DNA of 64,000 nucleotides from positions 179,824-243,823 of the forward strand of contig NZ_JAYMEM010000029.1 of assembly GCF_037029465.1 (NCBI RefSeq), given 5' to 3'. Shown here one piece after another: positions 44,801-54,283 of this stretch. Numbering within the stretch: the stretch's first letter is position 1; each line of letters begins with the position of its first letter. Position numbers and translations under genes: made by a program. Source of the DNA: Mesoflavibacter sp037029465 (GTDB lineage: Bacteria > Bacteroidota > Bacteroidia > Flavobacteriales > Flavobacteriaceae). Under the pieces are notes generated by a model. That model saw only the letters and a program-made list of their open reading frames with translations. It was not told the DNA's origin and did no database searches.

Positions 44801-45700
44801 ATGCGATTAAAACTAACCACAATTCTACTTTTTTGTATTTTTATTTTTGCTTGCAAAGAACAAAAACAAACTACAGATTCACCTAAAAAAATTACAACTA
44901 AAAAAGAAGAAAAAAAGCTACCGCCAGCCTATAAACCTAACCACCAATTTAAAGACTATTGGTATGCTGGAAAAGCCGAAATCACTTCTTACAAACTAGA
45001 ACAAGCGCGCTATGGCGAATTACGAGACGGAAAAGCTGTTTTAGTCTACGTCACAGAACCTTTTTTACCAAAAGTTCAAGTAAAAGCAGACCAGAAAAAC
45101 CCTAAAAATGTTAGCGTATTAAAGTTGAATGCTACAAAAAAATTCAACACTGGTATTTATCCTTACAGCATTATGCAAAGCACATTTTATCCCGTTGCAA
45201 ACAATCAACATGCCTTAAAAGTTAGTGCTTCTATACAAGAATGGTGCGGACAAGTATACACGCAAATTAATAACAGAGAGCAATTTGAAGTTACATCACA
45301 TTCTTATTTTGAAGGTGAAGCAGACCAAAATTTCAACTTAGAAAAAGCTGTTTTAGAAAACGAAATTTGGACGCAACTTCGCATTAACCCTAGCAGTCTT
45401 CCTATTGGTGATTTTAATATTATTCCAAGCTTAGAATACATTCGTTTAAAACATAAACCTTTAAAAGTTTATAAGGCTTTCGCAGAAATTTCTGAAGGAA
45501 AATACACGCTTTCAATTGAAGAATTAAATAAAACTCTAACCATTAACTTCGAAAATAATTTCCCTTTCACCATCACGAGTTGGGAAGAAACTATTGACGG
45601 ATTAACCACTAAAGCCACAAAACTTAAAACCATTAATTCAGCCTATTGGAATCAAAACAGTAATGCTAATAGTGATTTGAGAAAAACGCTTGAATTATAA
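44801..45700 (+). CDS. Lipoprotein of unknown function
   Basis: 299 residues with lipobox FIFAC at about 17. The mature part starts with a Lys/Thr-rich stretch (KEQKQTTDSPKKITTKKEEKK). Then comes a beta-rich domain: HQFKDYWYAGKAEITSYKLEQARYGELRDGKAVLVYVTEPFLPKVQVKAD, and NTGIYPYSIMQSTFYPV. The pattern is conserved in Flavobacteriia behind maf, but I know no function. It begins 33 bases after maf. Confidence 0.72.
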   Translation: MRLKLTTILLFCIFIFACKEQKQTTDSPKKITTKKEEKKLPPAYKPNHQFKDYWYAGKAEITSYKLEQARYGELRDGKAVLVYVTEPFLPKVQVKADQKNPKNVSVLKLNATKKFNTGIYPYSIMQSTFYPVANNQHALKVSASIQEWCGQVYTQINNREQFEVTSHSYFEGEADQNFNLEKAVLENEIWTQLRINPSSLPIGDFNIIPSLEYIRLKHKPLKVYKAFAEISEGKYTLSIEELNKTLTINFENNFPFTITSWEETIDGLTTKATKLKTINSAYWNQNSNANSDLRKTLEL

Positions 45701-45723
45701 TAACAGTAAAGGTTTTGTATCTA

Positions 45724-45731
45724 TCTTTGCT
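45724..45731 (+). promoter_or_regulatory. -7 element of the MscS-type gene
   Basis: TATCTTTG, an exact TAnnTTTG match, 16 bases before the ATG of the small MscS-type gene. Confidence 0.45.
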
Positions 45732-45747
45732 TTAAAAATCAACTTAC

Positions 45748-46275
45748 ATGTTTCAACATATAGAACAAGAACTTATAAGATCAGCTATTTTACTGGCTAT
45801 ATTTTTATTAATTCGATTTATACTAAAAATTTCAATTAGAAAAATTGGACAAAAAAGTGGTATAAATGATGCGCGTATTAACTTAATTTCAAGATACACC
45901 TCATTTACACTTTTACTAATATTTATGCTATTTGTAGCTTATATTTTTGGCGCTACTTTAGAGAATTTAACTCTGGTTTTTTCGTCGGTATTTGCTGTAA
46001 TTGGTATTGGTTTGTTTGCCATTTGGTCTATTTTAAGCAATATTACTTCAGGAATTATCATGTTTTTCTCTTTTCCTTATAAGGTTGGAGATAAAATTAA
46101 AATTCATGATAGCGACAGTCCAATAGTTGCTGTTATTGAAGATATACGTGCGTTTCACCTTCATTTAAGATTAGATAACGGAGATTTAGTGACCTATCCA
46201 AACAATTTAATTTTACAAAAAGCTGTAACTTTAGTTCAGAAAGATGCAATTGAAGACTTTGGAGATTTTCACTAA
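45748..46275 (+). CDS. Small MscS-type mechanosensitive channel protein
   Basis: 175 residues, near the minimal MscS core. Membrane helices at about 13-26 and 50-70. The pore helix region TLVFSSVFAVIGIGLFAIWSILSNITSGIIMFF is followed by the beta domain PYKVGDKIKIHDSDSPIVAVIEDIRAFHLHLRLDNGDLVTYPNNLILQKAVTL. The C-terminal alpha-beta domain of full MscS is missing, as in many short homologues. It lies two bases before corA, so both ion-flux proteins share a transcript. Confidence 0.9.
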   Translation: MFQHIEQELIRSAILLAIFLLIRFILKISIRKIGQKSGINDARINLISRYTSFTLLLIFMLFVAYIFGATLENLTLVFSSVFAVIGIGLFAIWSILSNITSGIIMFFSFPYKVGDKIKIHDSDSPIVAVIEDIRAFHLHLRLDNGDLVTYPNNLILQKAVTLVQKDAIEDFGDFH

Positions 46276-46277
46276 TT

Positions 46278-47357
46278 ATGCTTAAAAGAAAACAAAAAAA
46301 ACGTACTCAAAATTACAAAAAGCACTTAGGTCAAATACCTGGTGCATTAGTCTATACAGGTAAAAAGGAAGATGTAAAACTGCATCTTCATTCTTTTGAT
46401 TACACCGATGAAGATGTGCATGAAAAGGACCTTTCTAGCATAGAAGAAGCGTTTGTTTTTAAGGATACAGAATCTGTAACTTGGATAAACCTAAATGGTC
46501 TTAATAACATAAATGAAATTGAAACTATTGGTAAATACTACCAACTTCACCCATTATTATTAGAAGATATTGTAAATACATCGCAACGTCCTAAAATTGA
46601 CGAGTATAAAGACTACATGTTTATCGTACTAAAAATGATGTATTATGATGATGAAGAAACCATAGTATCAGAACAAGTTAGTTTTGTTTTAGGCAAAAAC
46701 TACGTACTGACTTTTCAAGAAGCAGAAGGCGATGTTTTTGATGGTGTACGTGACAGAATAAGACATAAAAAAGGACGCATTCGTACAGAAGGCGCAGACT
46801 ATTTGCTATACGCATTAATAGATGCTATTGTTGACCATTACTATGCTATTATAGAAACAATGGGAAACAAAATTGAAGATTTGGAGGACGAGCTTTTTAA
46901 TGGAATTTCTCAAGAAGAAATCTCTCAACAAATACAAAATTTAAAGCGCGAAGTTTTAAAAGTACGACGTGCTATTTTTCCGCTTCGCGAAATTATTGGT
47001 CGTATAGAAAAAGACCCAAATAATTTAATTGAAGAACAAACAACACATTTTTTTAGAGACGTTTACGACCACATTATACAAGTCACCGAAAACTTAGATA
47101 TTTATCGCGAAATGATTTGGAGTTTAATGGATATGTACATGACAACCATTAGCAATAAAATGAACGAAGTAATGAAGGTCTTAACCATTATCGCTACCAT
47201 TTTTATTCCATTAACCTTTATTGCTGGTATCTACGGGATGAATTTTGTTAACATGCCAGAACTGCAATACAAATATGGTTATTATGTGGTTTGGGCTGTA
47301 ATGATTCTTATTTTCTTAGCCATGTTGTACTACTTTAAACGTAAAAAGTGGCTATAG
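46278..47357 (+). CDS. corA: CorA-type magnesium/cobalt transporter
   Basis: Pentameric Mg2+ channel. The large cytosolic domain holds TESVTWINLNGLNNINEIETIGKYYQLHPLLLEDIVNTSQRPKIDEYKDYMFIVLKMM. The long stalk helix precedes the membrane hairpin: TIIATIFIPLTFIAGIYGMNFVNMPEL with the signature GMN (about 317-319), and the second helix YYVVWAVMILIFLAMLYYFKRKKWL. Length 359 is normal. A heptamer array begins on its stop codon. Confidence 0.96.
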   Translation: MLKRKQKKRTQNYKKHLGQIPGALVYTGKKEDVKLHLHSFDYTDEDVHEKDLSSIEEAFVFKDTESVTWINLNGLNNINEIETIGKYYQLHPLLLEDIVNTSQRPKIDEYKDYMFIVLKMMYYDDEETIVSEQVSFVLGKNYVLTFQEAEGDVFDGVRDRIRHKKGRIRTEGADYLLYALIDAIVDHYYAIIETMGNKIEDLEDELFNGISQEEISQQIQNLKREVLKVRRAIFPLREIIGRIEKDPNNLIEEQTTHFFRDVYDHIIQVTENLDIYREMIWSLMDMYMTTISNKMNEVMKVLTIIATIFIPLTFIAGIYGMNFVNMPELQYKYGYYVVWAVMILIFLAMLYYFKRKKWL

Positions 47358-47489
47358 TTAGTGGTTAGTAGTTAGCAGTTAGCAGTTAGCAGTTAGTAGT
47401 TAGCAGTTAGCAGTTAGCAGTTAGCAGTTAGTAGTTAGCAGTTAGCAGTTAGCAGTTAGCAGTTAGCAGTTAGCAGTTAGCAGTTAGCA
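47357..47489. repeat. Tandem heptamer array, 19 copies of GTTAGCA and variants
   Basis: Exactly 19 uninterrupted 7-base units. Unit 1 is GTTAGTG, units 2, 6 and 11 are GTTAGTA, and the other 15 are GTTAGCA. It starts on the last base of the corA stop codon. The remaining 47490-47668 is AT-rich leader sequence for the PIG-L gene with no gene visible. Confidence 0.97.
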
Positions 47490-47668
47490 AACGTAAATCA
47501 TTTGTGACAATTCGTTTAATTCGTGTCAAAAAAATCAAGATTACAGAAATAACAATTAGCATCAATTCATAAAATTTACATCCTAAAAATAAAGTTAAAA
47601 AAGGCTTAAAACATCCATTCCGCCAAGGCTATTATGTATATTTACCACAAACATAATTAACCTTAAAC

Positions 47669-50197
47669 ATGCTAAAAAAACTAGCTTCGCTCCTATTTAT
47701 TTTTGTATTGGCTTTACCTTTACAAGCACAACAACCCAAAAAACTTAACGCATCACAAATTCACGACGCTGTAAAAAAACTTAACTTTTTAGGTACTGTT
47801 TTATATGTGGCAGCACATCCGGATGATGAGAATACACGCCTAATTTCTTACATGTCTAACCAAGTAAAAGCTCGTACAGCTTACCTATCGCTAACTCGTG
47901 GTGATGGCGGACAAAACCTTATTGGTCCAGAAATTAGAGAATTATTAGGTGTTATTCGTACACAAGAATTATTAGCCGCAAGAAGCGTAGATGGTGGCGA
48001 GCAACGTTTTAGTAGAGCAAATGATTTTGGCTACTCAAAACATCCTGAAGAAACTTTAGATATTTGGAACAAAGACCAAGTGTTAAGCGATGTGATTTTA
48101 GCCATCAGACAGTTTAAACCAGATATTATCATCAACCGCTTTGACCATCGTACACCAGGTTCTACACATGGGCATCATACAACATCTGCTATGTTAAGTG
48201 TAGAGGCTTTTGATTTAGCAAACAACCCAAATATATTTCCCGAACAAGCAAAAAATTACGGAACTTGGCAACCAAAACGTCAATTTTTTAATACTAGTTG
48301 GTGGTTTTACGGTAGTGAAGAAAACTTTGAAAAAGCAGACAAAAGCAAGCTTTTAAATTTTGATATTGGCGTGTATTATCCGTCAAAAGGTTTATCTAAT
48401 AACGAAATTGCTGCACTTGCAAGAAGCAAACATTTATGTCAAGGGTTTGGTAGTTTAACTTCTAGAGGAACACAAGAAGAATATATCGAGTTGATTAACG
48501 GCGATTTGCCAAAAGACAAAACCAACCTATTTGAAGGTATTGACACGACTTGGAATCGTGTTAAAGACGGAAAAACTATTGGTGATATTTTAAAAAATGT
48601 AGAAGCAAATTTCAATTTTGAAAACCCTTCAACACATGTTAAAGACTTATTATTAGCAAGACAATTAATTCAGCAATTAGATAATGAGTACTGGAAAAAC
48701 TACAAAACTCAAGAAATTGATGCCATTATTGAAGCCTGTTTGGGTCTATATTTAGAAGCATCTGCTAGTACGCCAACCGCATCACCTGGAGAAACTATCA
48801 CAGTAAATCTTGAAGCTGTAAACCGTAGTGCAATTAATATGGAATTAGTGTCTTATCACATTTCTACAAACAAAATCGCGACTTTAAAAGCGCTTCCTTT
48901 AAAAAACAATGACAAGCAAAATTTAGAACAATCACTTACTATTCCTAAAGATATGCAACCGTCATCACCATATTGGCTGAATAAAAAAGGAACTTTAGGC
49001 ATGTATAAAGTTGAAGATAAAAGCTTAATAGGAAAGCCTGAAACACCAAGACCAATTAGTGTTACTTTCAATTTAACGATTAATAATCAACCATTTTCTG
49101 TGACTAAAGATGTAGTGTATCGTCACTCAAAACCTGAAAAAGGCGAATTATATCGTCCGTTTGAAATCATTCCTGAAGCATCTGCAAAAATTTCAGAAAA
49201 AGTCATCATTTTTGATAATGACCAACAAAAAGATATTTCGGTAATTGTTAAAGCTGGTCGTGATAATTTAGACGGTTTTGTACAAATAGCGCATCCAAAT
49301 GGTTGGTCTGTTTTTCCTGAAAAACAAAAAGTAGATATCAAATATAAAGGTGAAACACAAACCTTAATTTTTACTGTAATTCCTCCAAAAAATCAAAGCG
49401 AAGGATTAATGACGCCAATGGTTCATGTTGGTGAAGATGTTTACACCAGAGAATTAGTTGAAATTGATTACGAACACATTCCTTATCAAACCGTTGTGCT
49501 TCCAAGCGAAAGTAAAGTAGTACGTTTAGATATTAAAAAACGAGGTGAAAACATTGCTTATATTGAAGGTGCTGGAGACGTTGTACCAGAAAGTTTAAGA
49601 CAGATTGGTTACAATGTCATGGTTTTAAAACCAGAAGACATCACTGCTGAAACATTTAGCGCTTTTGATGCTGTAGTTGTTGGTATTAGAGCCTACAATA
49701 TAAATGAAGAACTAAAATTTAAACAGCAAATTTTATTCGATTTTGTAGAAAATGGCGGTAATATGATTGTACAATACAACACTAATCGCGGTTTAAAAGT
49801 GAATCATTTAGCGCCTTTTGATTTAAAAGTATCCAGAGATCGTGTTACTGATGAGAATGCAGAAGTCACGCTTCTAGCAAAAGATCATCCTGTGTTAAAT
49901 TATCCAAACCAAATTACCAAAGCAGATTTTGAAGGTTGGACGCAAGAACGTGGTTTGTACTTTCCTGACAAATGGTCTAGCGAATTTACACCTATTCTAT
50001 CTATGCATGATAAAGGTGAAACCGCAAAACAAGGAAGTTTATTAGTCGCTAAACACGGTAAAGGTCATTATATTTATACAGGTCTTAGCTTTTTTAGAGA
50101 ATTTCCGGCAGGTGTTTCTGGTGCCTACCGATTATTTGCAAATATGCTAAGTATTGGAAAAGACAATTTAGATAATAAAGAACAGTTTAGAAATTAA
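47669..50197 (+). CDS. Large PIG-L family deacetylase, secreted
   Basis: 842 residues. Signal peptide (LASLLFIFVLALPLQAQ). The N-terminal LmbE/PIG-L zinc deacetylase has AAHPDDENTRLISYM (about 49) and HRTPGSTHGHHTTSAM (about 165-180). The middle is beta-sandwich-like (VTVNLEAVNRSAINMELVSYHI). Residues 630-740 resemble a glutamine-amidotransferase/trehalose-utilisation fold (IEGAGDVVPESLRQIGYNV..., FDAVVVGIRAYNINEEL, FVENGGNMIVQYNTN). Likely deacetylates extracellular sugars; substrate unknown. Confidence 0.9.
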   Translation: MLKKLASLLFIFVLALPLQAQQPKKLNASQIHDAVKKLNFLGTVLYVAAHPDDENTRLISYMSNQVKARTAYLSLTRGDGGQNLIGPEIRELLGVIRTQELLAARSVDGGEQRFSRANDFGYSKHPEETLDIWNKDQVLSDVILAIRQFKPDIIINRFDHRTPGSTHGHHTTSAMLSVEAFDLANNPNIFPEQAKNYGTWQPKRQFFNTSWWFYGSEENFEKADKSKLLNFDIGVYYPSKGLSNNEIAALARSKHLCQGFGSLTSRGTQEEYIELINGDLPKDKTNLFEGIDTTWNRVKDGKTIGDILKNVEANFNFENPSTHVKDLLLARQLIQQLDNEYWKNYKTQEIDAIIEACLGLYLEASASTPTASPGETITVNLEAVNRSAINMELVSYHISTNKIATLKALPLKNNDKQNLEQSLTIPKDMQPSSPYWLNKKGTLGMYKVEDKSLIGKPETPRPISVTFNLTINNQPFSVTKDVVYRHSKPEKGELYRPFEIIPEASAKISEKVIIFDNDQQKDISVIVKAGRDNLDGFVQIAHPNGWSVFPEKQKVDIKYKGETQTLIFTVIPPKNQSEGLMTPMVHVGEDVYTRELVEIDYEHIPYQTVVLPSESKVVRLDIKKRGENIAYIEGAGDVVPESLRQIGYNVMVLKPEDITAETFSAFDAVVVGIRAYNINEELKFKQQILFDFVENGGNMIVQYNTNRGLKVNHLAPFDLKVSRDRVTDENAEVTLLAKDHPVLNYPNQITKADFEGWTQERGLYFPDKWSSEFTPILSMHDKGETAKQGSLLVAKHGKGHYIYTGLSFFREFPAGVSGAYRLFANMLSIGKDNLDNKEQFRN

Positions 50198-50239
50198 ATT
50201 GTCTCCTCGAGCGCAGTCTAGAGGTTAAAAACTTTTTAA

Positions 50240-51133
50240 ATGAAAAAAATAATTTTAATATTATGTATTGTTGTCTTAAAAACAACCATTGGCTTTAGTC
50301 AAATTAAAGGTGTGATTTCAGATAGTATTTCGTCTGCAAAAATACCTTATGTAAATATTTGGATTGAAAACGAAAATATAGGCACCACTTCTGATGACAA
50401 TGGAAAATTTGTTTTAAATGAAACTGATTCTACAAAAAGCGTAGTTTTTTCAGCTATTGGATACAAAAGAAAAGTAGTACCAATTAGTCAAATAAAGAAC
50501 ATAGTTTATCTAAACCCTGAAACAACTGTTTTAGATGAAGTTGTCTTAATTGAAAAGAAAAACACTAAAAGTTTAGTGATAGATAAATTTAAGAAATCAA
50601 AAATTCATTTTTATTATGGCTCAGGGAAAACACCTTGGATGGTTGGAAAATATTTTCCTTATCAGGATAAATACTCAGAAACACCTTTTGTAAAGGATTT
50701 TGCCTTTTTAACAAATTCAGAAATAGAAAATGCTAAATTCAATATCAGATTATACGAATACGACAGTTTGAAGTTTATTGGTAATTCCATTTATGATAAA
50801 AACATAATTTCATCAGCAAAAAAAGGAAAGAAAATAACTTTAGTTGATATTTCAGATTTAAATATAAAAATCCCCAAAAAAGGTCTAGTAGTTGTTGTTG
50901 AGTGGTTAATTATAGAACATAACAAAAAAGAGTTTACTTTAATCTCTGAAGGAAAAAGAAAAATGAGAATAGCCTACGAACCTATGATTGGTGCTGTTGC
51001 TAAAGACACAAATAAATATGCAATGATTTATAGAGGAGAATGGATGAATGCATATAAAAACCCAAGTCAAACTATAAAAAATTACAAAGATAAATACAGT
51101 GAACTAGCTGTTTGCTTAACATTAACAAACTAA
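50240..51133 (+). CDS. Secreted protein with carboxypeptidase-like regulatory domain
   Basis: Signal peptide (IILILCIVVLKTTIGFSQ), then a CarboxypepD_reg-like beta sandwich: IKGVISDSISSAKIPYVNIWIENENIGTTSDDNGKFVLN...VVFSAIGYKRKVVPI, the plug-proximal domain usual in SusC/TonB receptors. The rest (residues 110-297) has no barrel and reads as a soluble domain. Proteins of this layout are common in Flavobacteriia and unassigned. The gap before it (50198-50239) holds a short CTCCTCGAGCGCAG repeat scrap. Confidence 0.8.
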   Translation: MKKIILILCIVVLKTTIGFSQIKGVISDSISSAKIPYVNIWIENENIGTTSDDNGKFVLNETDSTKSVVFSAIGYKRKVVPISQIKNIVYLNPETTVLDEVVLIEKKNTKSLVIDKFKKSKIHFYYGSGKTPWMVGKYFPYQDKYSETPFVKDFAFLTNSEIENAKFNIRLYEYDSLKFIGNSIYDKNIISSAKKGKKITLVDISDLNIKIPKKGLVVVVEWLIIEHNKKEFTLISEGKRKMRIAYEPMIGAVAKDTNKYAMIYRGEWMNAYKNPSQTIKNYKDKYSELAVCLTLTN

Positions 51134-51134
51134 A

Positions 51135-51239
51135 ATGCAAAACCAACCAAAATACCAATGGAAACCCATGTACACTTTAGTACTTGTAGCAAATCTATTT
51201 TACATCGTTGCTTTTTATTTAATCACAAAAATCTTTTAG
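51135..51239 (+). CDS. 34-residue single-pass membrane protein next to a symporter
   Basis: ATG 51135 to TAG 51237-51239. A polar, basic start (MQNQPKYQWKPMY) leads into one helix (TLVLVANLFYIVAFYLITKIF) that ends the protein. Gene spacing is one base to the previous stop and three to the symporter start, so it is certainly co-transcribed. It could be a small subunit of the sodium/solute symporter, like the short companion of some acetate-type symporters; this is inference. Confidence 0.6.
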   Translation: MQNQPKYQWKPMYTLVLVANLFYIVAFYLITKIF

Positions 51240-51242
51240 TGC

Positions 51243-52943
51243 ATGCAAACTTTAGATTGGATTATATTAATCGGTACTTTGTTAGCTATCGTTGTATACG
51301 GCACCTATCAAACCAGAGGTAGTAAAAACGTACAAGATTACTTAAAAGGCGGTAATACAACACCTTGGTGGACTATTGGATTATCGGTTATGGCTACACA
51401 AGCTAGCGCCATTACATTTTTAAGTACACCAGGACAAGCATTCCATTCGGGTATGGGATTTGTGCAATTTTACTTTGGATTACCTATTGCGATGATTGTG
51501 ATTTGCATGGTATTTATCCCTTTGTATCATCGATTAAAAGTGTATACGGCTTACGAGTTTTTAGAAAATCGTTTTGATAAAAAAACAAGAACTCTTACAG
51601 CTATTTTATTTTTGATTCAACGCGGATTAGCAGCAGGAATTACCATTTTTGCACCTGCTATTATTCTATCTGCTGTTTTAGGTTGGAATTTATTACTCCT
51701 AAACATCATTATTGGCGTATTAGTAATCATTTATACTGTTTCTGGCGGAACTAAAGCCGTAAACGTAACACAGAAACACCAAATGGTTGTGATTTTTACA
51801 GGTATGATTGTTGCGTTTTTTATCATTATCAATCAACTTCCTAACGATATTACATTTACAAAAGCGCTTGATATTGCTGGTGCAAGCGGCAAAATGGACG
51901 TGCTTAATTTTTCTTTCGATTTAAATAACAGATATACCGTTTGGAGCGGTTTAATTGGTGGTACATTTTTAATGTTATCTTATTTCGGGACCGATCAAAG
52001 TCAAGTACAGCGCTATTTGTCAGGTAAATCTGTTAAAGAAATGCAATTAGGCTTACTGTTTAACGGACTTTTAAAAGTGCCTATGCAGTTTTTTATTCTG
52101 CTAGTTGGTGTTATGGTTTTTGTGTTTTATCAGTTTAACGAATCGCCAATAAATTTTAACCCAACAGCAACAGAAGTTGTTTTAAACAGTGAGTTTTCTC
52201 AAGACTATCAAACACTTCAAAACCAACAAAACGAATTGTTTGCTGAAAAACAACAAGCTATTTTTAATTATGTAAATACTGAAAATAGTGTAACTGCTAA
52301 AACCATTTCAGAATATAACTCTAAAAGTGATTTATTAAGAAGCGAAGCCCAAAAACTGATTGAAAAAGCTGGCGAAGCTAAAAACTTAAAAGTTGAAAGT
52401 AATGATAAGGATTACGTATTTATTCACTTTATACTAAACAATTTACCAAAAGGATTAATTGGATTATTATTAGCAGTAATTTTAAGCGCCGCAATGTCTA
52501 GTACCGCTAGCGAACTTAACGCTTTAGCAAGTACAACAACCATAGATTTATACAAACAACGTATTGGTGAAAAATCTGAAGACGATATGGTAAAAGCCTC
52601 TAAAGGCTTTACGTTACTTTGGGGAATTTTAGCTATTGGTGTTGCCTGCGTTGCCAATCTTGCCGAGAATTTAATTCAGTTGGTTAACATCATTGGTTCT
52701 ATTTTTTACGGTAATGTCCTTGGTATTTTTCTGTTAGCATTTTTCTTTAAATATGTAAAAGCCAATGCTGTGTTTATTGCCGCTTTAATCACACAAGTAT
52801 TGGTGATAGGATTGTATTTTTTAGATGAATTTGAAATTATCAACCTGCCTTTTTTATGGTTAAACTTTATTGGTTGTTTAATTGTTATGGTTATTGCTTT
52901 TGTAATTCAATCTTTAATGAAAAACGAAAAGAATTATGGATAA
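51243..52943 (+). CDS. Sodium:solute symporter (SSS family)
   Basis: Na+-coupled transporter with 13-14 membrane helices over 566 residues. LDWIILIGTLLAIVVYGTYQTRGSKNVQDYLKGGNTTPWWTIGLSVMATQASAITFLSTPGQAF is the SSS start, with TIGLSVMATQASA the sodium-site helix. LSYFGTDQSQVQRYLSGKS is the family mark. A charged loop (residues 300-380) precedes LIGLLLAVILSAAMSSTASELNALASTTTIDLY. Substrate (sugar, sialic acid or amino acid) is not evident. It overlaps the oxidoreductase gene by eight bases. Confidence 0.93.
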   Translation: MQTLDWIILIGTLLAIVVYGTYQTRGSKNVQDYLKGGNTTPWWTIGLSVMATQASAITFLSTPGQAFHSGMGFVQFYFGLPIAMIVICMVFIPLYHRLKVYTAYEFLENRFDKKTRTLTAILFLIQRGLAAGITIFAPAIILSAVLGWNLLLLNIIIGVLVIIYTVSGGTKAVNVTQKHQMVVIFTGMIVAFFIIINQLPNDITFTKALDIAGASGKMDVLNFSFDLNNRYTVWSGLIGGTFLMLSYFGTDQSQVQRYLSGKSVKEMQLGLLFNGLLKVPMQFFILLVGVMVFVFYQFNESPINFNPTATEVVLNSEFSQDYQTLQNQQNELFAEKQQAIFNYVNTENSVTAKTISEYNSKSDLLRSEAQKLIEKAGEAKNLKVESNDKDYVFIHFILNNLPKGLIGLLLAVILSAAMSSTASELNALASTTTIDLYKQRIGEKSEDDMVKASKGFTLLWGILAIGVACVANLAENLIQLVNIIGSIFYGNVLGIFLLAFFFKYVKANAVFIAALITQVLVIGLYFLDEFEIINLPFLWLNFIGCLIVMVIAFVIQSLMKNEKNYG

Positions 52944-53916
52944 AGAACAAACCATACATTGGGGAATTATAGGTCTTGGAAAAATTGCAGAAAAATTTGC
53001 TACAGACATGCAAAAAGTAAGTAATAGCAAGATTTATGCAGTAGCTTCAAGAACATTAGAAAAAGCCGAAACCTTTGCTAAAAAACACCAAGCCACAATG
53101 GCGTATGGCAATTATGAAGAGTTGTTAAGTGACCCAAAAATAGATGCTATTTATATTGCTACACCACATAGTTTACATAAAGAAAATACACTTATGTGTT
53201 TACAAAACAACATTCCTGTTCTTTGTGAAAAACCATTAGCGTTAAACCGTTTTGATGTAGAAAATATGATAAATGCTGCCAAAGAAAACAACACGCTTTT
53301 AATGGAAGCCTTGTGGACTTACTTTTTACCACATTATCAAAAAGTTTTAGAATTATTAAAGCAAAAGCACTTTGGAAATATAATAAAGCTTGAAGCAGAT
53401 TTTGGTTTTAAAGCTAATTTAGAACCAGAAGGAAGATTATATGATAAATCACTTGGTGGCGGCAGCCTTTTAGATATTGGTATTTACCCAATATTTAGTG
53501 CACTAACAACTTTAGGTATTCCTAAAAAGACCGAAGCTAAAGCAACTTTTTTTGATAACGGTGCAGATGCAACTTGTGATATGATTTTTTATTATGATAA
53601 AGCAATCGCACACTTAAAATCCACCTTAGTAGAAGACACAAAAACTGAAGCTATTTTTACCTGCGAAACTGGCGTGATTAAAATAAATTCACGGTTTCAT
53701 GAGCCAACAACCGTAACATTAATATCCAATAATGGAGAAGAAAAAACACTAGATTTTAACTACAACTCTATTGGTTATAATTTTGAAACAGAACATTTTA
53801 ATCAATTAATCAGAACTAATAAAAAAGAAAGTCCAATAATGAGTTTTCAAAAAAGTACCGAATTAATTGATTTATTAGACTTAATTAAAGCACAAATTGG
53901 GTTGAGTTATCAATAA
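52936..53916 (+). CDS. Gfo/Idh/MocA family oxidoreductase
   Basis: NAD(P)-dependent sugar or polyol dehydrogenase-like protein. IHWGIIGLGKIAEKFATDM is the dinucleotide loop; IDAIYIATPHSLHKENT and VLCEKPLALNRFD carry the E-K-P lysine. GGSLLDIGIYPIFSALTTLG is the D-x-G-x-Y catalytic helix, close to dimeric dihydrodiol/xylose dehydrogenases. Length 326. Overlap with the symporter suggests it handles the imported compound. Confidence 0.9.
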   Translation: MDKEQTIHWGIIGLGKIAEKFATDMQKVSNSKIYAVASRTLEKAETFAKKHQATMAYGNYEELLSDPKIDAIYIATPHSLHKENTLMCLQNNIPVLCEKPLALNRFDVENMINAAKENNTLLMEALWTYFLPHYQKVLELLKQKHFGNIIKLEADFGFKANLEPEGRLYDKSLGGGSLLDIGIYPIFSALTTLGIPKKTEAKATFFDNGADATCDMIFYYDKAIAHLKSTLVEDTKTEAIFTCETGVIKINSRFHEPTTVTLISNNGEEKTLDFNYNSIGYNFETEHFNQLIRTNKKESPIMSFQKSTELIDLLDLIKAQIGLSYQ

Positions 53917-54028
53917 TTCTTCATTCAAAACTCTTAGTTTGCAAAATATATTTGAAATTGTTAAGCTTTTAAAGTAACTTAGTAAAAACAGGTTATAATA
54001 ATATTGTAACTATTTTAACGCTTCAGTT

Positions 54029-54253
54029 ATGGAAAAATCTTTAATAATAGTATTAGCATTAGTCATTTTTTCAGCAATAGGTTTAGCGTATTCTGTATTT
54101 TTAAAAAGCTATGTAAAAACTTCGTTTGGCGAAAAATGGCTTCATCTTTGGAGCAACAAGCTTTATTTTTGGCAAAGCACCATTTTTGTTAGTGCAGCGT
54201 TTACCTTTTTAATCATGTATCTTTTAAAATGGATTGATGTATTGAATTTTTAG
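54029..54253 (+). CDS. Small two-helix membrane protein
   Basis: 74 residues with helices LIIVLALVIFSAIGLAYSVFL and LYFWQSTIFVSAAFTFLIMYLL joined by a charged loop. Function unknown. It lies just upstream of the trmD promoter, which overlaps its end. Confidence 0.7.
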   Translation: MEKSLIIVLALVIFSAIGLAYSVFLKSYVKTSFGEKWLHLWSNKLYFWQSTIFVSAAFTFLIMYLLKWIDVLNF

Positions 54254-54263
54254 AATATCTTTG
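54234..54263 (+). promoter_or_regulatory. Bacteroidota-type promoter of trmD
   Basis: TTG at 54234-54236, exactly 19 bases, TATCTTTG at 54256-54263, and the trmD ATG 20 bases on. This is the cleanest TTG-N19-TAnnTTTG match seen in the window. Confidence 0.7.
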
Positions 54264-54283
54264 CATCCCATTTTAGCAAAGCC

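Noticed and set aside
47357..47489. CRISPR array
   Set aside because: Unit length is 7 with no spacers and no cas genes nearby; it is a simple tandem repeat.
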